NCBI RefSeq assembly: GCF_947503795.1
Contig: NZ_CANNEZ010000001.1
Span: 1,913,001-1,977,000, forward strand
DNA from: an uncultured Jannaschia sp.
GTDB taxonomy: Bacteria; Pseudomonadota; Alphaproteobacteria; Rhodobacterales; Rhodobacteraceae
DNA: 64,000 nucleotides
Direction: 5' to 3'
Part shown: positions 52,334 to 62,823 of the stretch, piece after piece
How positions within the stretch are numbered: position 1 is the stretch's first letter
How the letters are laid out: each line of letters starts with the position of its first letter
Position numbers and translations under genes: made by a program
Notes under the pieces: generated by a model
Told to the model about the DNA's origin: nothing
Seen by the model: only the letters and a program-made list of their open reading frames with translations
Database searches by the model: none

Positions 52334-52423
52334 TCGGCACCGCCGATTGATCCATGTCATCGCGGGCATCCCGTCGGGCGTGCAGTCTCCGGCAGGTATC
52401 CAACCTGACGGAAAGGACGTGAC

Positions 52424-52630
52424 ATGCTGAGCAAGAATATGGGTGGGACCGACCGCCTCCTGCGCGCGGTGATCGGCGCGGGGCTTCTGATCCTTGCCTT
52501 CGTAGCCCTCGTCGGCACGTGGGCGTGGGTCGCCGGTATCGTCGGCCTCGTGTTGCTGGCGACGGCGGCGATCGGGTATTGCCCGCTCTACGCGCCGTTC
52601 GGGATCAAGACCTGCCGGACCGGCACCTGA
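52424..52630 (+). CDS. DUF2892 small inner-membrane protein
   Basis: A 68-aa protein with two membrane helices (AVIGAGLLILAFVALVGTWA and AGIVGLVLLATAAIGYCPLY) and the family ending CPLYAPFGIKTC. The N-terminal KNMGGTDRLLRAVIG is typical of the YgaP-type C-terminal module on its own. AAGGACGTGAC precedes the ATG. It is convergent with uvrA. The two cysteines near the end are conserved in this family. Confidence 0.88.
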   Translation: MLSKNMGGTDRLLRAVIGAGLLILAFVALVGTWAWVAGIVGLVLLATAAIGYCPLYAPFGIKTCRTGT

Positions 52631-52651
52631 CGCGGCGCCCGCCGCCGCCGG

Positions 52652-55522
52652 TCACTCGGCGGCGATGGTGCGACCCGCCAGCATCGGCTTGAGATAGCGG
52701 CCCGTGTGGCTGGCCTCGATCTCGGCGATCTCCTCGGGGGTGCCGGTGGCGACGATCTCGCCGCCGCCGTCGCCGCCCTCGGGGCCGATGTCGATGACGT
52801 GGTCGGCGGTCTTCACGACGTCGAGGTTGTGCTCGATCACGACGACCGAATTGCCTTGGTCGACAAGCTCGTGCAACACCTCCAGAAGCTTGCGCACATC
52901 TTCGAAATGGAGGCCCGTCGTCGGCTCGTCGAGGATATAGAGCGTGCGTCCGGTCGAGCGCTTCGACAGCTCCTTCGACAGCTTCACGCGCTGCGCCTCG
53001 CCACCCGACAGCGTCGTCGCCTGCTGGCCAACCTTGATGTAGCCGAGGCCCACCCGCATCAGCGCATCCATTTTCTCGCGGATCGACGGCACGGCCTTGA
53101 AGAAGGTCTGGGCGTCCTCGACCGTCATATCCAGGACGTCGGCAATGCTCTTGCCCTTGAAGAGGATCTCCAGCGTCTCGCGGTTGTAGCGCTTGCCCTT
53201 GCAGGTCTCGCACTCGACGTAGACGTCGGGCAGGAAGTGCATCTCGATCTTGATGACGCCGTCGCCCTGGCACGCCTCGCAGCGCCCGCCCTTGACGTTG
53301 AAGCTGAACCGGCCGGGCTTGTAGCCCCGCGCCTTGGCCTCGGGCAGCCCGGCGAACCAGTCGCGGATCGGGGTGAAGGCGCCCACGTAAGTCGCGGGGT
53401 TCGACCGGGGCGTGCGCCCGATGGGCCGCTGGTCGATGTCGATGACCTTGTCGAGATGCTCCAGGCCCTTGACCGTTTCGCAGGGCGCGGGCGTCTGACG
53501 TGCCCCGTTGAGCTTCATCGACGCCGTCTTGAACAGCGTCTCGATGGTCAGAGTGGACTTACCGCCACCCGACACGCCCGTCACGGCGACGAACTTGCCT
53601 AGCGGGTAGTCGACCGTGACGCCCTTGAGATTATTGCCCGTCGCCTTCACGACGGTCAGCTTCTTGCGGTTGCCCTTTCGACGCTTCGACCCGACCTCGA
53701 TCATGCGCCGCCCGGCGAGATAGTCGCCGGTCACGCTGGCCGGATTCGCCTCAAGCTCGGGCGGCGTGCCCTGTGCGACGACCGTGCCGCCGTGAACACC
53801 TGCGCCGGGGCCGATATCGAAGACGTAATCAGCCTCGCGGATGGCCTCCTCGTCATGCTCGACGACGATGACCGTGTTGCCCTGATCGCGCAGGTTCTTG
53901 AGCGTGGTAAGCAAACGGTCGTTGTCGCGCTGGTGGAGGCCGATGCTCGGCTCGTCGAGGACGTAGAGCACGCCGGTCAGTCCGCTGCCGATCTGGGAGG
54001 CGAGGCGGATGCGCTGGCTCTCGCCGCCCGAGAGCGTGCCCGCGTTCCGGCTGAGCGTCAGGTATTGCAGGCCGACATTGTTGAGGAACCCCAGCCGTTC
54101 GCGGATTTCCTTGAGGATCGCGGCGGCGACCTGGTTGTTCTGCTTGGACAGTGCGTCCGGCACGTCGTCCACCCAGGCCAGCGCCTCGGCGATGGACATC
54201 TGGACGACCTGTCCGACATGCAGCCGCGCCTTGGGCGGGCCGATCTTCACGGCAAGCGCCTCGGGCCGCAGGCGGTACCCCTCGCAGACGCCACAGGGGC
54301 GGTTGTTCTGGTAGCGCTCGAACTCCTCGCGCACCCATGCGCTATCCGTCTCGCGGTAGCGGCGCTCCATGTTCGGGATCACGCCCTCGAAGACGCGCGT
54401 CACCTCGTAGATGCGCCCACCCTCGTCATAGCGGAACTTGATCTTCTCCTTGCCCGACCCGCGCAGGAACACCTCCTGCACCGTCTCGGGCAGGTCCTTC
54501 CACGGCGTCTTGGCGTCGAACTTGTAATGCTTGGCGATGGCCTGGATCGTCTGGGTGAAATAGGGGGACTTCCCCTTGTTCCACGGTGCAAGCGCGCCCT
54601 TCTCCAGCGTCAGCGTGACATCCGGCACCACCAGCCGCTCGTCGAAGAACAGCTCGGCCCCGAGGCCGTCGCAGGTCGGGCAGGCACCGAAGGGCGCGTT
54701 GAACGAAAACAGCCGCGGCTCGATCTCGGGGATGGTGAAGCCACTGACGGGACAGGCGAATTTTTCGCTGAACGTATGCCGCTCGGGCTCGCCCTCCTTT
54801 GGCGCCGTCTCGAGGATCGCGATCCCGTCGGCGAGGTCCAGAGCCGTGCGGAAGCTGTCGGCCAGTCGCGTCTCCAGCCCCTCGCGGACGACGATCCGGT
54901 CCACGACCACGTCGATGTCGTGGCGGAACTTCTTGTCGAGCTCGGGCGGGGTGTCGAGGTCGTGGAATTCGCCATCGACCTTGACCCGCTGGAAGCCCTG
55001 CTTGCGAAGCTCCAGCATTTCCTTGCGGTACTCGCCCTTCCGGTCGCGCACGATGGGCGCCAGCAGGTAGCCGCGCGTCCCCTCCTGCATCGCCATGACG
55101 CGGTCGACCATGTCCTGCACCTGCTGGGCCGTGATCGGCTCGCCGGTGGCGGGACTGTAGGGCGTGCCCGCGCGCGCGAAGAGGAGGCGCATGTAATCGT
55201 AGATCTCGGTCACGGTCCCGACGGTCGAGCGGGGATTCTTCGACGTCGTCTTCTGCTCGATCGAGATCGCGGGGCTGAGGCCGGAGATGTGATCGACATC
55301 CGGTTTCTGCATCATGTCGAGGAACTGCCGCGCATAGGCCGAGAGCGATTCGACGTAGCGGCGCTGCCCTTCGGCATAGATCGTATCGAAGGCCAGCGAA
55401 GACTTGCCCGAGCCCGACAGGCCTGTGATCACCACCAACCGGTCGCGCGGAATGTCGACGTCCACACCCTTGAGGTTATGCTCGCGCGCGCCGCGCACTT
55501 CGATGAACTTCTGCTCGGCCAT
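52652..55522 (-). CDS. uvrA: Excinuclease ABC subunit A
   Basis: A 956-aa DNA damage-recognition ATPase of nucleotide excision repair. It has two ABC modules: Walker [10 protein letters not shown] at residues 34-42 and a second in [10 protein letters not shown], with signature motifs [16 protein letters not shown] and [15 protein letters not shown]. Zinc-finger cysteines are in CPVSGF and CPTC, and in CEACQGD and CETCKGKRY. No uvrB is in the window. Length and order are normal. Confidence 0.98.
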   Translation of the reverse strand: MAEQKFIEVRGAREHNLKGVDVDIPRDRLVVITGLSGSGKSSLAFDTIYAEGQRRYVESLSAYARQFLDMMQKPDVDHISGLSPAISIEQKTTSKNPRSTVGTVTEIYDYMRLLFARAGTPYSPATGEPITAQQVQDMVDRVMAMQEGTRGYLLAPIVRDRKGEYRKEMLELRKQGFQRVKVDGEFHDLDTPPELDKKFRHDIDVVVDRIVVREGLETRLADSFRTALDLADGIAILETAPKEGEPERHTFSEKFACPVSGFTIPEIEPRLFSFNAPFGACPTCDGLGAELFFDERLVVPDVTLTLEKGALAPWNKGKSPYFTQTIQAIAKHYKFDAKTPWKDLPETVQEVFLRGSGKEKIKFRYDEGGRIYEVTRVFEGVIPNMERRYRETDSAWVREEFERYQNNRPCGVCEGYRLRPEALAVKIGPPKARLHVGQVVQMSIAEALAWVDDVPDALSKQNNQVAAAILKEIRERLGFLNNVGLQYLTLSRNAGTLSGGESQRIRLASQIGSGLTGVLYVLDEPSIGLHQRDNDRLLTTLKNLRDQGNTVIVVEHDEEAIREADYVFDIGPGAGVHGGTVVAQGTPPELEANPASVTGDYLAGRRMIEVGSKRRKGNRKKLTVVKATGNNLKGVTVDYPLGKFVAVTGVSGGGKSTLTIETLFKTASMKLNGARQTPAPCETVKGLEHLDKVIDIDQRPIGRTPRSNPATYVGAFTPIRDWFAGLPEAKARGYKPGRFSFNVKGGRCEACQGDGVIKIEMHFLPDVYVECETCKGKRYNRETLEILFKGKSIADVLDMTVEDAQTFFKAVPSIREKMDALMRVGLGYIKVGQQATTLSGGEAQRVKLSKELSKRSTGRTLYILDEPTTGLHFEDVRKLLEVLHELVDQGNSVVVIEHNLDVVKTADHVIDIGPEGGDGGGEIVATGTPEEIAEIEASHTGRYLKPMLAGRTIAAE

Positions 55523-55606
55523 GGACTACCCTCGAACGGTCAAGGCCACGACCTAGGGACGCATCGCCGCGAGACAATGGCGGCGTCCCGAAACGCCGCG
55601 GAACAT

Positions 55607-56755
55607 TTACGGAACGTCTACCGTATCGCGCGCCGGTGTGCCAGAGGCCGCATGCCCCGACCAGAGCACCAGCGCGAGGCCCAGTGCGGCGACCGCCACC
55701 GTGATCCCGATCACGCCCGCCAGCCCCCACCCCAGAAGGAGTGCGACGACCGGCGTCCCCGTCACCGTCCCGAGATTGCCCAGCTGCGCGATGGCGCCCG
55801 TCGCCCGCGTGCGGTCGCGCGGATCGGGATTGAGATGCGGAATGGCCGCGAAGGACGCGCCCGGCACGACGCCCAGCGCCGCGAAGGCCAGATGCGCGGC
55901 ACCCGGCACGCCCGCCGCGAGGCCCAGCATCCCGAGGATGGTCCCGGCATAGCCGACGGCGGCGACATCGTGGGGCGCGAACCGTCGGCAGAGCGCGCCG
56001 CCGAGCAGCGTCGTCAACAGCGTGACGAGCGGCAGTGTCGTGGCGAGGATCGGCGCGTCGAGCAGCCCCGGCAGGAACGTCAGCATCGCGATGAAAAGGA
56101 AGGTATAGGGCACGAAGCCCAAACCCGGTGCGACTGTCCGCAGACGGCCGTAGATCGCGCGGTGCATCGCCACGGGGTCGATGGACGGGCGCGTCACGGG
56201 AATGCGCGGCACGCGTCGCCAGAGTGCAGCCGCCGTCGCCAGCATCAGAACGCCATGCGCCGCGAAGAGAAGCGGCAGGCCGCCCGCCCCCGTCACCAGC
56301 GGGAAGAGCCGGGCCGCGATCGCGAAGGCCAGCCCGAAGAACACCGCCCAGAGGCCCATCGCCAGCGGTCTGTCCCGGTCGCTCGCCGCAGCGGCCATCA
56401 GGGGCGGGCCGCCCACGACGAGGGCCAGATGCGCGAAGCCTTCCAGCACGCGGAGCGCCGCGAAGCCGCCATAGCCGGGCATCGCCGCCTGCATCAGCGA
56501 GAGCGCACCGCCGAAGACCAGCCCGCCGAGGAAGGTCCGCCCCGGCCCGAGTGCCGCGGCGATGCCGCCCGCCATCGCGCCGAAGATCAGGCCGACCAGC
56601 CCCACCATCGACACGAGCACGGCCACCGCCGCGAGGTCGCGCCCGAAGGCCTCCGCCAGCAGCGGCAGGGTCAGCGAGACCTTGGCGAACTGCACCGCCG
56701 CCATCAGCCCGCCGAAGAAGACGAGGGCCACCAGCCCCCAGCGCGTCCTGTCCAT
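55607..56755 (-). CDS. Major facilitator superfamily transporter (CynX/NimT-like)
   Basis: A 382-aa inner-membrane protein with about 12 helices and short loops. The first helices read GLVALVFFGGLMAAVQFAKV and LAAVAVLVSMVGLVGLIFGA. An MFS-like basic loop follows helix 2. The substrate is unknown. It diverges from the hydroxylase-like gene at 56879. Confidence 0.85.
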   Translation of the reverse strand: MDRTRWGLVALVFFGGLMAAVQFAKVSLTLPLLAEAFGRDLAAVAVLVSMVGLVGLIFGAMAGGIAAALGPGRTFLGGLVFGGALSLMQAAMPGYGGFAALRVLEGFAHLALVVGGPPLMAAAASDRDRPLAMGLWAVFFGLAFAIAARLFPLVTGAGGLPLLFAAHGVLMLATAAALWRRVPRIPVTRPSIDPVAMHRAIYGRLRTVAPGLGFVPYTFLFIAMLTFLPGLLDAPILATTLPLVTLLTTLLGGALCRRFAPHDVAAVGYAGTILGMLGLAAGVPGAAHLAFAALGVVPGASFAAIPHLNPDPRDRTRATGAIAQLGNLGTVTGTPVVALLLGWGLAGVIGITVAVAALGLALVLWSGHAASGTPARDTVDVP

Positions 56756-56878
56756 GGCGTCTCCCTGTCAGGTCGGCCCGACGAAGGCCATGCCGGATCG
56801 CCGTGAATGCCACAGTCTTGCCGTGCCGCCATGCTCGACTGGTGCGAACCAGATGAATCAAATCGCCCGAGGCCCCCA

Positions 56879-57739
56879 ATGGACCCCGTCACGCGCGCCG
56901 CCGCCTTCTACAAGTCCAGCGTCCTGATCGAGGTCGTGCTGGTGCCCGCGCTCCTCTGCCTGATCCTCGCGCTGGTCTTCCGCCGCCGCACCGAGCTGTC
57001 GTGGCACGCGATCCAGAACACCGCCGCGACGCTGCTGGTGGTCTTCGTGAATTACGGCTTCGCGCTCTGGTTCTTCCGTGACATCGCCGCCGCCATCCAG
57101 GCGGGCTACGATCTTCTGCGCATCCCGCAGCTCGACGCCGCGATCTGGAACGGCTGGCCGATCTGGCTGCTCGCCGTACTGGGCCTCGCGGCGAAGGACC
57201 TCGTGGATTACTGGAACCACCGGCTGATGCATACGCGGCTGGGCTGGCCGACCCATGCGGCGCATCATTCCGACACCCATGTGAATGCCTTTACCGCCTT
57301 CCGCATCCACGCCATCGAGATGGTGATGATGACGGCCGGGCACATCATGATGCTGACCTGGCTCCAGATGCCGCATGTCATTCCCGCCGCGCTGATCCTC
57401 TCGGGGCTGCACACGATGTATGTCCATATGGACCTGCCGTGGCGGCACGGTCCGCTGAAGCTGCTGATCGCATCGCCGAGCTTTCATCGCTGGCACCATG
57501 CCGACGTGCCCGCGGCCTATGGCAAGAACCTCGCCAACCACGTCCCGCTCTGGGACAAGCTCTTCGGGACGTATTACGACCCCGGACCCTGCCGCGACGT
57601 GCCGATGGGCGCGACCTCGAGCGGGGTGGAGGACAAGGATCCCGTCGCGATCCTCACCTACCCGGTGCGCGAATGGGCGCGGATGTGGTCCGGGCGCCGG
57701 TCGGCCAAACCCGCCCGCACGAAGCCTTCGCACGTCTGA
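56879..57739 (+). CDS. Sterol desaturase/fatty acid hydroxylase superfamily protein
   Basis: A 286-aa integral-membrane di-iron enzyme. The histidine clusters are HRLMH, HAAHHSDTH and HRWHH, in the usual order for this superfamily, with membrane segments between. The start at 56879 gives MDPVTRAAAFYKSSVLIEVV. It may hydroxylate or desaturate a lipid; the substrate is not evident. Confidence 0.9.
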   Translation: MDPVTRAAAFYKSSVLIEVVLVPALLCLILALVFRRRTELSWHAIQNTAATLLVVFVNYGFALWFFRDIAAAIQAGYDLLRIPQLDAAIWNGWPIWLLAVLGLAAKDLVDYWNHRLMHTRLGWPTHAAHHSDTHVNAFTAFRIHAIEMVMMTAGHIMMLTWLQMPHVIPAALILSGLHTMYVHMDLPWRHGPLKLLIASPSFHRWHHADVPAAYGKNLANHVPLWDKLFGTYYDPGPCRDVPMGATSSGVEDKDPVAILTYPVREWARMWSGRRSAKPARTKPSHV

Positions 57740-57935
57740 GCGGGCCGACCCCGCGCGGGACTGAAACATCCGCGCTCATGGCGCCTGTCGCGAAATCAGC
57801 GGCTTGGCCCTGTCGCGCCGATTCGCCGTGATCGGACCGGCCGCCCGGCTCAGGGCGAGGCGCCGTCCGTGCTATGCTGGGCGCACCGACCGGTCGCGTC
57901 GATGCGACGGGCGGTCCATCGATTGGGGGAAATCC

Positions 57936-58223
57936 ATGTTTGCACGAGTGACACCATTCAAGATGAAGGCCGGCAGCCGCGACGCCGCGATCCGGGATAT
58001 GCAGGCCATGAAGGAGGACATCATGGCCCTGCCGGGGATGCAGCGCTTCGTGAACGTCATGGCCGAGGACGGGTCGGGATACGTGATCTCGCTGGTCGAG
58101 AGCGAGGAGGTCTCGAACGCCAATGCCGACAAGGTCGCGGCGCTCTGGGGCCGGATGAGGGACCACCTCGAGTCGGCGCCTGAAAGCGCGGGCTTCAACG
58201 TCGAGGCCGACTGGGCGATGTAG
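57936..58223 (+). CDS. Small ABM-like (dimeric alpha/beta barrel) protein
   Basis: A 95-aa cytoplasmic protein preceded by TTGGGGGAAATCC. It starts MFARVTPFKMKAGSRDAAIR and has a Met-rich first helix (DMQAMKEDIMALPGM), then SGYVISLVESEE. The shape fits a stand-alone antibiotic-biosynthesis-monooxygenase-like domain, but catalytic function cannot be assigned. The 196 bp before it (57740-57935) hold no gene. Confidence 0.75.
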   Translation: MFARVTPFKMKAGSRDAAIRDMQAMKEDIMALPGMQRFVNVMAEDGSGYVISLVESEEVSNANADKVAALWGRMRDHLESAPESAGFNVEADWAM

Positions 58224-58231
58224 CCTGGCCA

Positions 58232-58266
58232 GGGGGGGGCGCCCCGCAGGGCGCGCCCCCGTTTTT
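58232..58266 (+). terminator. Rho-independent terminator after the ABM-like gene
   Basis: A G-run with GCGCCC, CGCA loop, GGGCGC-G-CCCCC with one bulge, then TTTTT (58262-58266). The T run touches the stop of the convergent lpd gene. Confidence 0.75.
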
Positions 58267-59660
58267 CAGAAATGGATCGCGCGCCCGTCCGCATCGAGCA
58301 CGCTCTCGTGCATCATTTCCGACAGGGTCGGATGCGGGAAGACGGTATGCGCCAGATCCTCCTCGGTGGTCTCCAGTTGGCGGCCGACCACGTAGCCCTG
58401 GATCAGCTCGGTCACCTCGGCGCCGATCATGTGCGCGCCCAGCAGCTCGCCTGTGGTCTTGTCGAAGATGGTCTTCACCATGCCCTCGGGCTCACCCAGC
58501 GCGATGGCCTTGCCGTTGCCGATGAAGGGGAAGTGCCCGACCTTGATGTCGTGCCCCGCCTCCTTGGCCTTGGCCTCGGTCATGCCGACGCTGGCGACCT
58601 GCGGATGGCAATAGGTGCAGCCCGCGATGCTCTCGGGGCGGACCGGATGCACGTCGTTCTTGCCCGCGATCAGCTCGGCCACCATGACGCCCTCGTGGGA
58701 CGCCTTGTGCGCCAGCCACGGCGCGCCCGCGATGTCGCCGATGGCGTAGACGCCCTCGACCCCGGTGCGGCAGAACTCGTCGGTGACGACATGGCTGCGG
58801 TCGATCTTCACGCCCGCCTCTTCCAGCCCCAGATCCTCGACATTGCCGACGATGCCCACGGCGGAAATCACGGTGTCGAACTCGTGCGTCTCGGCCTTGC
58901 CGCCGCTTTCGATGGTCGCGATCACCTTGGTCTTCTGGCGATCCAGCGACTTGACCACGGCCTTCTGCAGGATCTTCATTCCCTGCTTCTCGAACTGCTT
59001 CTTGGCGAACTTGGAGATTTCCTCGTCCTCCACCGGAAGGATGCGGTCCATCACCTCGACGACCGTCGTCTCGGCGCCCAGCGTGTTGTAGAAGCTGGCG
59101 AATTCGATGCCGATGGCACCCGACCCGATGACCAGCAGCTTCTTCGGCATATGCGGCGGCTGGAGCGCGTGCTTGTAGTTCCAGACCCGCTCGCCATCGG
59201 CTTCCAGCCCCGGAAGGTTCCGCGCCCGCGCTCCGGTGGCGATGACGATGTTCTTGGCCGTCAGCTCTTCGGTGCCCTTGTCGGTCGTGACGCTGACCTT
59301 GCCCTTCCCGGCCAGCTTTGCCGCGCCCATGATCGTGGTGACCTTGTTCTTCTTGAAGAGGTGCCCGATCCCGCCCGAGAGCTGCTTGGCCACGCCGCGC
59401 GACCGCTTGACCACCGCGTCGAGGTCGTAGTCGATCCCCTCGGCCTTCAGTCCGAACTCCTTGGCGCGGTGCATCAGGTGGAACACCTCCGACGAGCGCA
59501 GCATCGCCTTGGTCGGGATGCAGCCCCAGTTGAGGCAGATGCCGCCGAGATGCTCGCGCTCGATGCAGGCGACGTTCATGCCAAGCTGGGCCGCGCGGAT
59601 GGCGGCGACATAGCCGCCGGGGCCTGCGCCGATGACGATCAGGTCGAATTGCTTGGCCAT
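58266..59660 (-). CDS. lpd: Dihydrolipoamide dehydrogenase
   Basis: A 464-aa FAD flavoenzyme (E3) that reoxidises dihydrolipoamide for pyruvate, 2-oxoglutarate or branched-chain complexes. The FAD motif GAGPGGYVAAIRAAQLG is at residues 11-27 and the redox disulfide C42/C47 is in GGICLNWGCIPTKAML. The NAD domain has VIGSGAIGIEFASFYNTLG. The C-terminal FPHPTLSEMMHE carries the active-site His-Glu. No E1 or E2 genes lie next to it. Confidence 0.97.
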   Translation of the reverse strand: MAKQFDLIVIGAGPGGYVAAIRAAQLGMNVACIEREHLGGICLNWGCIPTKAMLRSSEVFHLMHRAKEFGLKAEGIDYDLDAVVKRSRGVAKQLSGGIGHLFKKNKVTTIMGAAKLAGKGKVSVTTDKGTEELTAKNIVIATGARARNLPGLEADGERVWNYKHALQPPHMPKKLLVIGSGAIGIEFASFYNTLGAETTVVEVMDRILPVEDEEISKFAKKQFEKQGMKILQKAVVKSLDRQKTKVIATIESGGKAETHEFDTVISAVGIVGNVEDLGLEEAGVKIDRSHVVTDEFCRTGVEGVYAIGDIAGAPWLAHKASHEGVMVAELIAGKNDVHPVRPESIAGCTYCHPQVASVGMTEAKAKEAGHDIKVGHFPFIGNGKAIALGEPEGMVKTIFDKTTGELLGAHMIGAEVTELIQGYVVGRQLETTEEDLAHTVFPHPTLSEMMHESVLDADGRAIHF

Positions 59661-59775
59661 CTGCGGCGCCTCCGTAAAAATCGTTCAGCGTTAAACTATG
59701 CCGACGATCCCCCAAGGGAAACCCCGCCGCCCCGGCGGTTGCGTCAAAGCCGCCATGCGACGGGCGGCGCGGCGG

Positions 59776-60345
59776 TCAGTCCTGCAATTCGCGCAGGATC
59801 GCGCCGTAGGCACCTTCGTCGAGGAACGCCTGCTCGCGCGGCGAGGTCGTCCGGCCCAGCGCATCGTTGCGGAACGGAAATCGGCCGAAGCGGCGGATGA
59901 TCTCGCGATGGGCGCGGGCGTGAAGCAGGGTCTCTGGCGCGTTCATTCGCGTCATGATGAGGCGCACCGCCCGCTCCTGGTCGGCGAGGTTCTCGGAATG
60001 CTCCAGCGGCAAGTAAAAGAACTGCCGCTCGGGCTCGGGGATGGCGCGGTCGTGGCCCCGGTCGATCGCCCCCTTGGCCACGCTGCGCGCCAGCGGATCG
60101 GTCTCGAACGCCCGCCCGGAGCCGCGATGCATGTTGCGCGAGAATTGATCCGTCAGGATCAACAGGGCCAGCGCACCCCGCGCCGAGGTCGCCCAATGGT
60201 TCAGCTGCCCCGCCGCAGCCGCGTCCCACGCGTCCCGGAACCGTTCGCTTATGGTGGCGTCCAGCTTATCGCCGCCCTTGTACCAGTCCTCCGGCCCGCA
60301 TTCCTCGAGCCAGAATGTCAGCACGTCCTCGGGGTCGTGTTCCAT
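59776..60345 (-). CDS. DUF924 family protein
   Basis: A 189-aa soluble, all-helical protein. It begins MEHDPEDVLTFWLEECGPED and has LALLILTDQFSRNMHRGSGR and then FFYLPLEHSENLADQE, both family signatures. Function is unknown across the family. It is downstream of the MFS gene at 60396 by 50 bp, with which it may be co-transcribed. Confidence 0.93.
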   Translation of the reverse strand: MEHDPEDVLTFWLEECGPEDWYKGGDKLDATISERFRDAWDAAAAGQLNHWATSARGALALLILTDQFSRNMHRGSGRAFETDPLARSVAKGAIDRGHDRAIPEPERQFFYLPLEHSENLADQERAVRLIMTRMNAPETLLHARAHREIIRRFGRFPFRNDALGRTTSPREQAFLDEGAYGAILRELQD

Positions 60346-60395
60346 AGGTCCCTCCCTCTCTCCTGCGACGCCAACCCCCGTTGGCACCGGTCGGT

Positions 60396-61670
60396 TCACT
60401 TCGCCACGGCCACGGCCCCGTCGGCGGATGTCTCGTCCCACTCCCATTCGTCGACCACGTTGCCGATCGTCACCGGCGTGGCGGCCATCGCGGGCACGGG
60501 CACGTATTGCGCGGCATCGTCCGAGGACTCGATCGCGGGCCGCTGCGTCATCCGCCAGACCGCATAGGCCGCCAGCCCGGCCATCAGCACGGCGATGAAG
60601 ACGAAGAACCCGCGCGGGCCGATCAGATCCATCAGGGCACCGGTCACGATCGGACCCCCGATGGCGCCCAGCCCGTTGATAAACAGAAGCCGGGCCGACG
60701 CCGCCGCCATGTCCTCGTAATCGAGATGGTCGTTCGTATAGGCCAGAAGGACCGAATAGAGCGGGTTCGCCATGCCCCCGATCACGAAGGCCGCCACCAG
60801 AAGTCCCGTGAACCCGGCCAGCCCCGTCGCGCCCAGCACACAGCCCAGACAGCCGATCAGCGCGGTGATGACGATCAGGCGGCGCCGGTCCAGCCGGTCC
60901 GACAGCCAGCCGATCGGGTATTGCACCAGCATCCCGCCGACGAAGATCATCGAGATGAAGAGCGCGATCTCGCCGCTCGTCAGGCCGGACTGCGCGCCGA
61001 ACACGCCGCTCATCCCGAAGAGCGCCGAGAACATGCCCCCCATCAGGAAGATGCCGATGCAGCCCAGCGGCGAGACGGCGTAGATTTCGCGGAAGGTCAT
61101 GGCCTTGGTGGTCTCGAAGGGCGGAACCGGCGTGGCCGATAGCAGGATCGGCGCGAAGCTGAGCGACACGAGCACCGAGACGAGGATGAAGAGCGAGTAG
61201 CCCGCCGCGTCCCCGATCGCGAAGAGACCCTGCGCCGTCACGATCCCCAGCATCTGTGCAATCATGTAGAGCGACAGCGCCCGCCCCCGCGTCTCGTTCG
61301 TGGTCGTGTTGTTGAGCCAGCTCTCGGCGACGATGTAGACGCCGCAGAAACAGAACCCCAGAAGGAAGCGGAGGCCCGTCCAGCTGACCTCCTGCACGAG
61401 GGCCGGATAGAGGATCAGGCCGGCGGAGGCGAAGCTGCCGAGGGCGGCGAAGACGCGCACATGGCCGACGCGGCGGATCATCTCGGGCACCACCTGCGAG
61501 CCCAGAAGGAAGCCCGCGAAGTAGGCCGAGACCACGACCGACATCCACGCGGTCGAAAACCCTTCGAGTTCGCCGCGCACGCCGATCAGCGTGCCCTGCA
61601 TCCCGTTGCCGATCATCAGGAGCATGATCCCGAGCAGCAGCGCCCACGAGTTGCGGATGACGGTGAACAT
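60396..61670 (-). CDS. Major facilitator superfamily transporter (YcaD-like)
   Basis: A 424-aa inner-membrane protein with 12 predicted helices. It begins NSWALLLGIMLLMIGNGMQG. The LRFLLGFCFCGVYIVAESWL segment and NETRGRALSLYMIAQMLG resemble the YcaD group of MFS permeases. Its substrate is unknown. It is followed by the DUF924 gene. Confidence 0.88.
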   Translation of the reverse strand: MFTVIRNSWALLLGIMLLMIGNGMQGTLIGVRGELEGFSTAWMSVVVSAYFAGFLLGSQVVPEMIRRVGHVRVFAALGSFASAGLILYPALVQEVSWTGLRFLLGFCFCGVYIVAESWLNNTTTNETRGRALSLYMIAQMLGIVTAQGLFAIGDAAGYSLFILVSVLVSLSFAPILLSATPVPPFETTKAMTFREIYAVSPLGCIGIFLMGGMFSALFGMSGVFGAQSGLTSGEIALFISMIFVGGMLVQYPIGWLSDRLDRRRLIVITALIGCLGCVLGATGLAGFTGLLVAAFVIGGMANPLYSVLLAYTNDHLDYEDMAAASARLLFINGLGAIGGPIVTGALMDLIGPRGFFVFIAVLMAGLAAYAVWRMTQRPAIESSDDAAQYVPVPAMAATPVTIGNVVDEWEWDETSADGAVAVAK

Positions 61671-61770
61671 GGGCGACCTCCGGGCACGCGACTTTTCCGG
61701 CGCCTACGCCCCGTGCGGCGCGCCGTCCATTCCGAAAGCGAAGCGCCCTGTCGGGAACGCGCATCGCGCC

Positions 61771-62811
61771 TCAGGGCAGGAGAAGCGAGGCGTCCCCGTA
61801 GCTGAAGAAGCGGTAGTCCTCCGCGACTGCATGGGCATAGGCGGCCAGCATGCGTTCGCGCCCCATGAGCGCCGAGACCAGCATCAGGAGTGTCGATTGC
61901 GGCAGGTGAAAATTGGTCATAAGCCCGTCCGCCGCGCGGAATTCGAAGCCGGGATAGATGAAGATGTCCGTGTCGCCCCGGAACGGCGCGATCGGCCCGC
62001 CCCGCGCCGCCGTCTCGATCAGGCGCAGCGCGGTCGTGCCCACCGGGATCAAACGGCCGCCATTCGCCTTCGTCTGCGCCATCGCGGCGGCCGCCTCGGG
62101 GGTGACTTCGCCCCACTCGGCATGCATCCGGTGGGTCGTGACGTCCTCGACCGTGACCGGCAGGAAGGTGCCCGCGCCGACATGGAGCGTGACTTCCGTG
62201 AAGGCGACGCCCCGCGCGCGCAGCGCCTCGAGCAGTGGGCGGTCGAAATGGAGGCTCGCCGTGGGTGCTGCAACCGCACCCGCATGTCGCGCCCAGACCG
62301 TCTGGTAGTCGTCGCGGTCCGCCGCGTCGGGCGCACGCTTCGCCGCGATATATGGCGGTAGCGGCATGGTCCCCGCGCGCGCGATGGCCGCGTCCAGCGC
62401 GTCGCCCGTCGCGTCGAACCGCACGACGACCCGTTCGCCCAAACCTTCCACCACGCCGGTCAGTCCGTCGAATTCCAGCCGGTCGCCCACGCGCATCTTG
62501 CGCTGCGGCTTGCCCAGCGCCGCCCACGCGCCGTCGGGGCGCGCTTCGGTCAGCGTCAGCTCGACCCGCGCACGGCCCGAGCCGTCCCGCGTCTCGCGCA
62601 CCCGTTCGCCCACCAGCCGCGCCGGGATCACCTTGGTGTCGTTCAGAACCAGCCGGTCGCCCGGGCGCAGCAGGTCCACGAGGTCGGTCACCACGCGGTC
62701 CGCGATGCCGCCCGCGTCCATGACCATCAGACGGGCCGACGACCGGGGGCGCGCGGGCCGCGTCGCGATCAGCCGCTCGGGCAGGTCGAAGTCGAAATCG
62801 CTCAGGTTCAT
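61771..62811 (-). CDS. queA: S-adenosylmethionine:tRNA ribosyltransferase-isomerase
   Basis: A 346-aa cytoplasmic enzyme that builds epoxyqueuosine by transferring the ribosyl part of SAM to preQ1 in tRNA. It begins [20 protein letters not shown]. Family motifs are [50 protein letters not shown] and [19 protein letters not shown]. tgt, which acts before it, is about 25 kb away rather than adjacent. Confidence 0.97.
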   Translation of the reverse strand: MNLSDFDFDLPERLIATRPARPRSSARLMVMDAGGIADRVVTDLVDLLRPGDRLVLNDTKVIPARLVGERVRETRDGSGRARVELTLTEARPDGAWAALGKPQRKMRVGDRLEFDGLTGVVEGLGERVVVRFDATGDALDAAIARAGTMPLPPYIAAKRAPDAADRDDYQTVWARHAGAVAAPTASLHFDRPLLEALRARGVAFTEVTLHVGAGTFLPVTVEDVTTHRMHAEWGEVTPEAAAAMAQTKANGGRLIPVGTTALRLIETAARGGPIAPFRGDTDIFIYPGFEFRAADGLMTNFHLPQSTLLMLVSALMGRERMLAAYAHAVAEDYRFFSYGDASLLLP

Positions 62812-62823
62812 GCCGCGCCCCTA

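Noticed and set aside
53792-56806. A 1004-codon open frame on the plus strand
   Set aside because: It runs antisense to uvrA and the MFS gene, both of which have clear family motifs. Long antisense frames are expected at this GC content; its translation is His/Arg/Asp-rich without domains.
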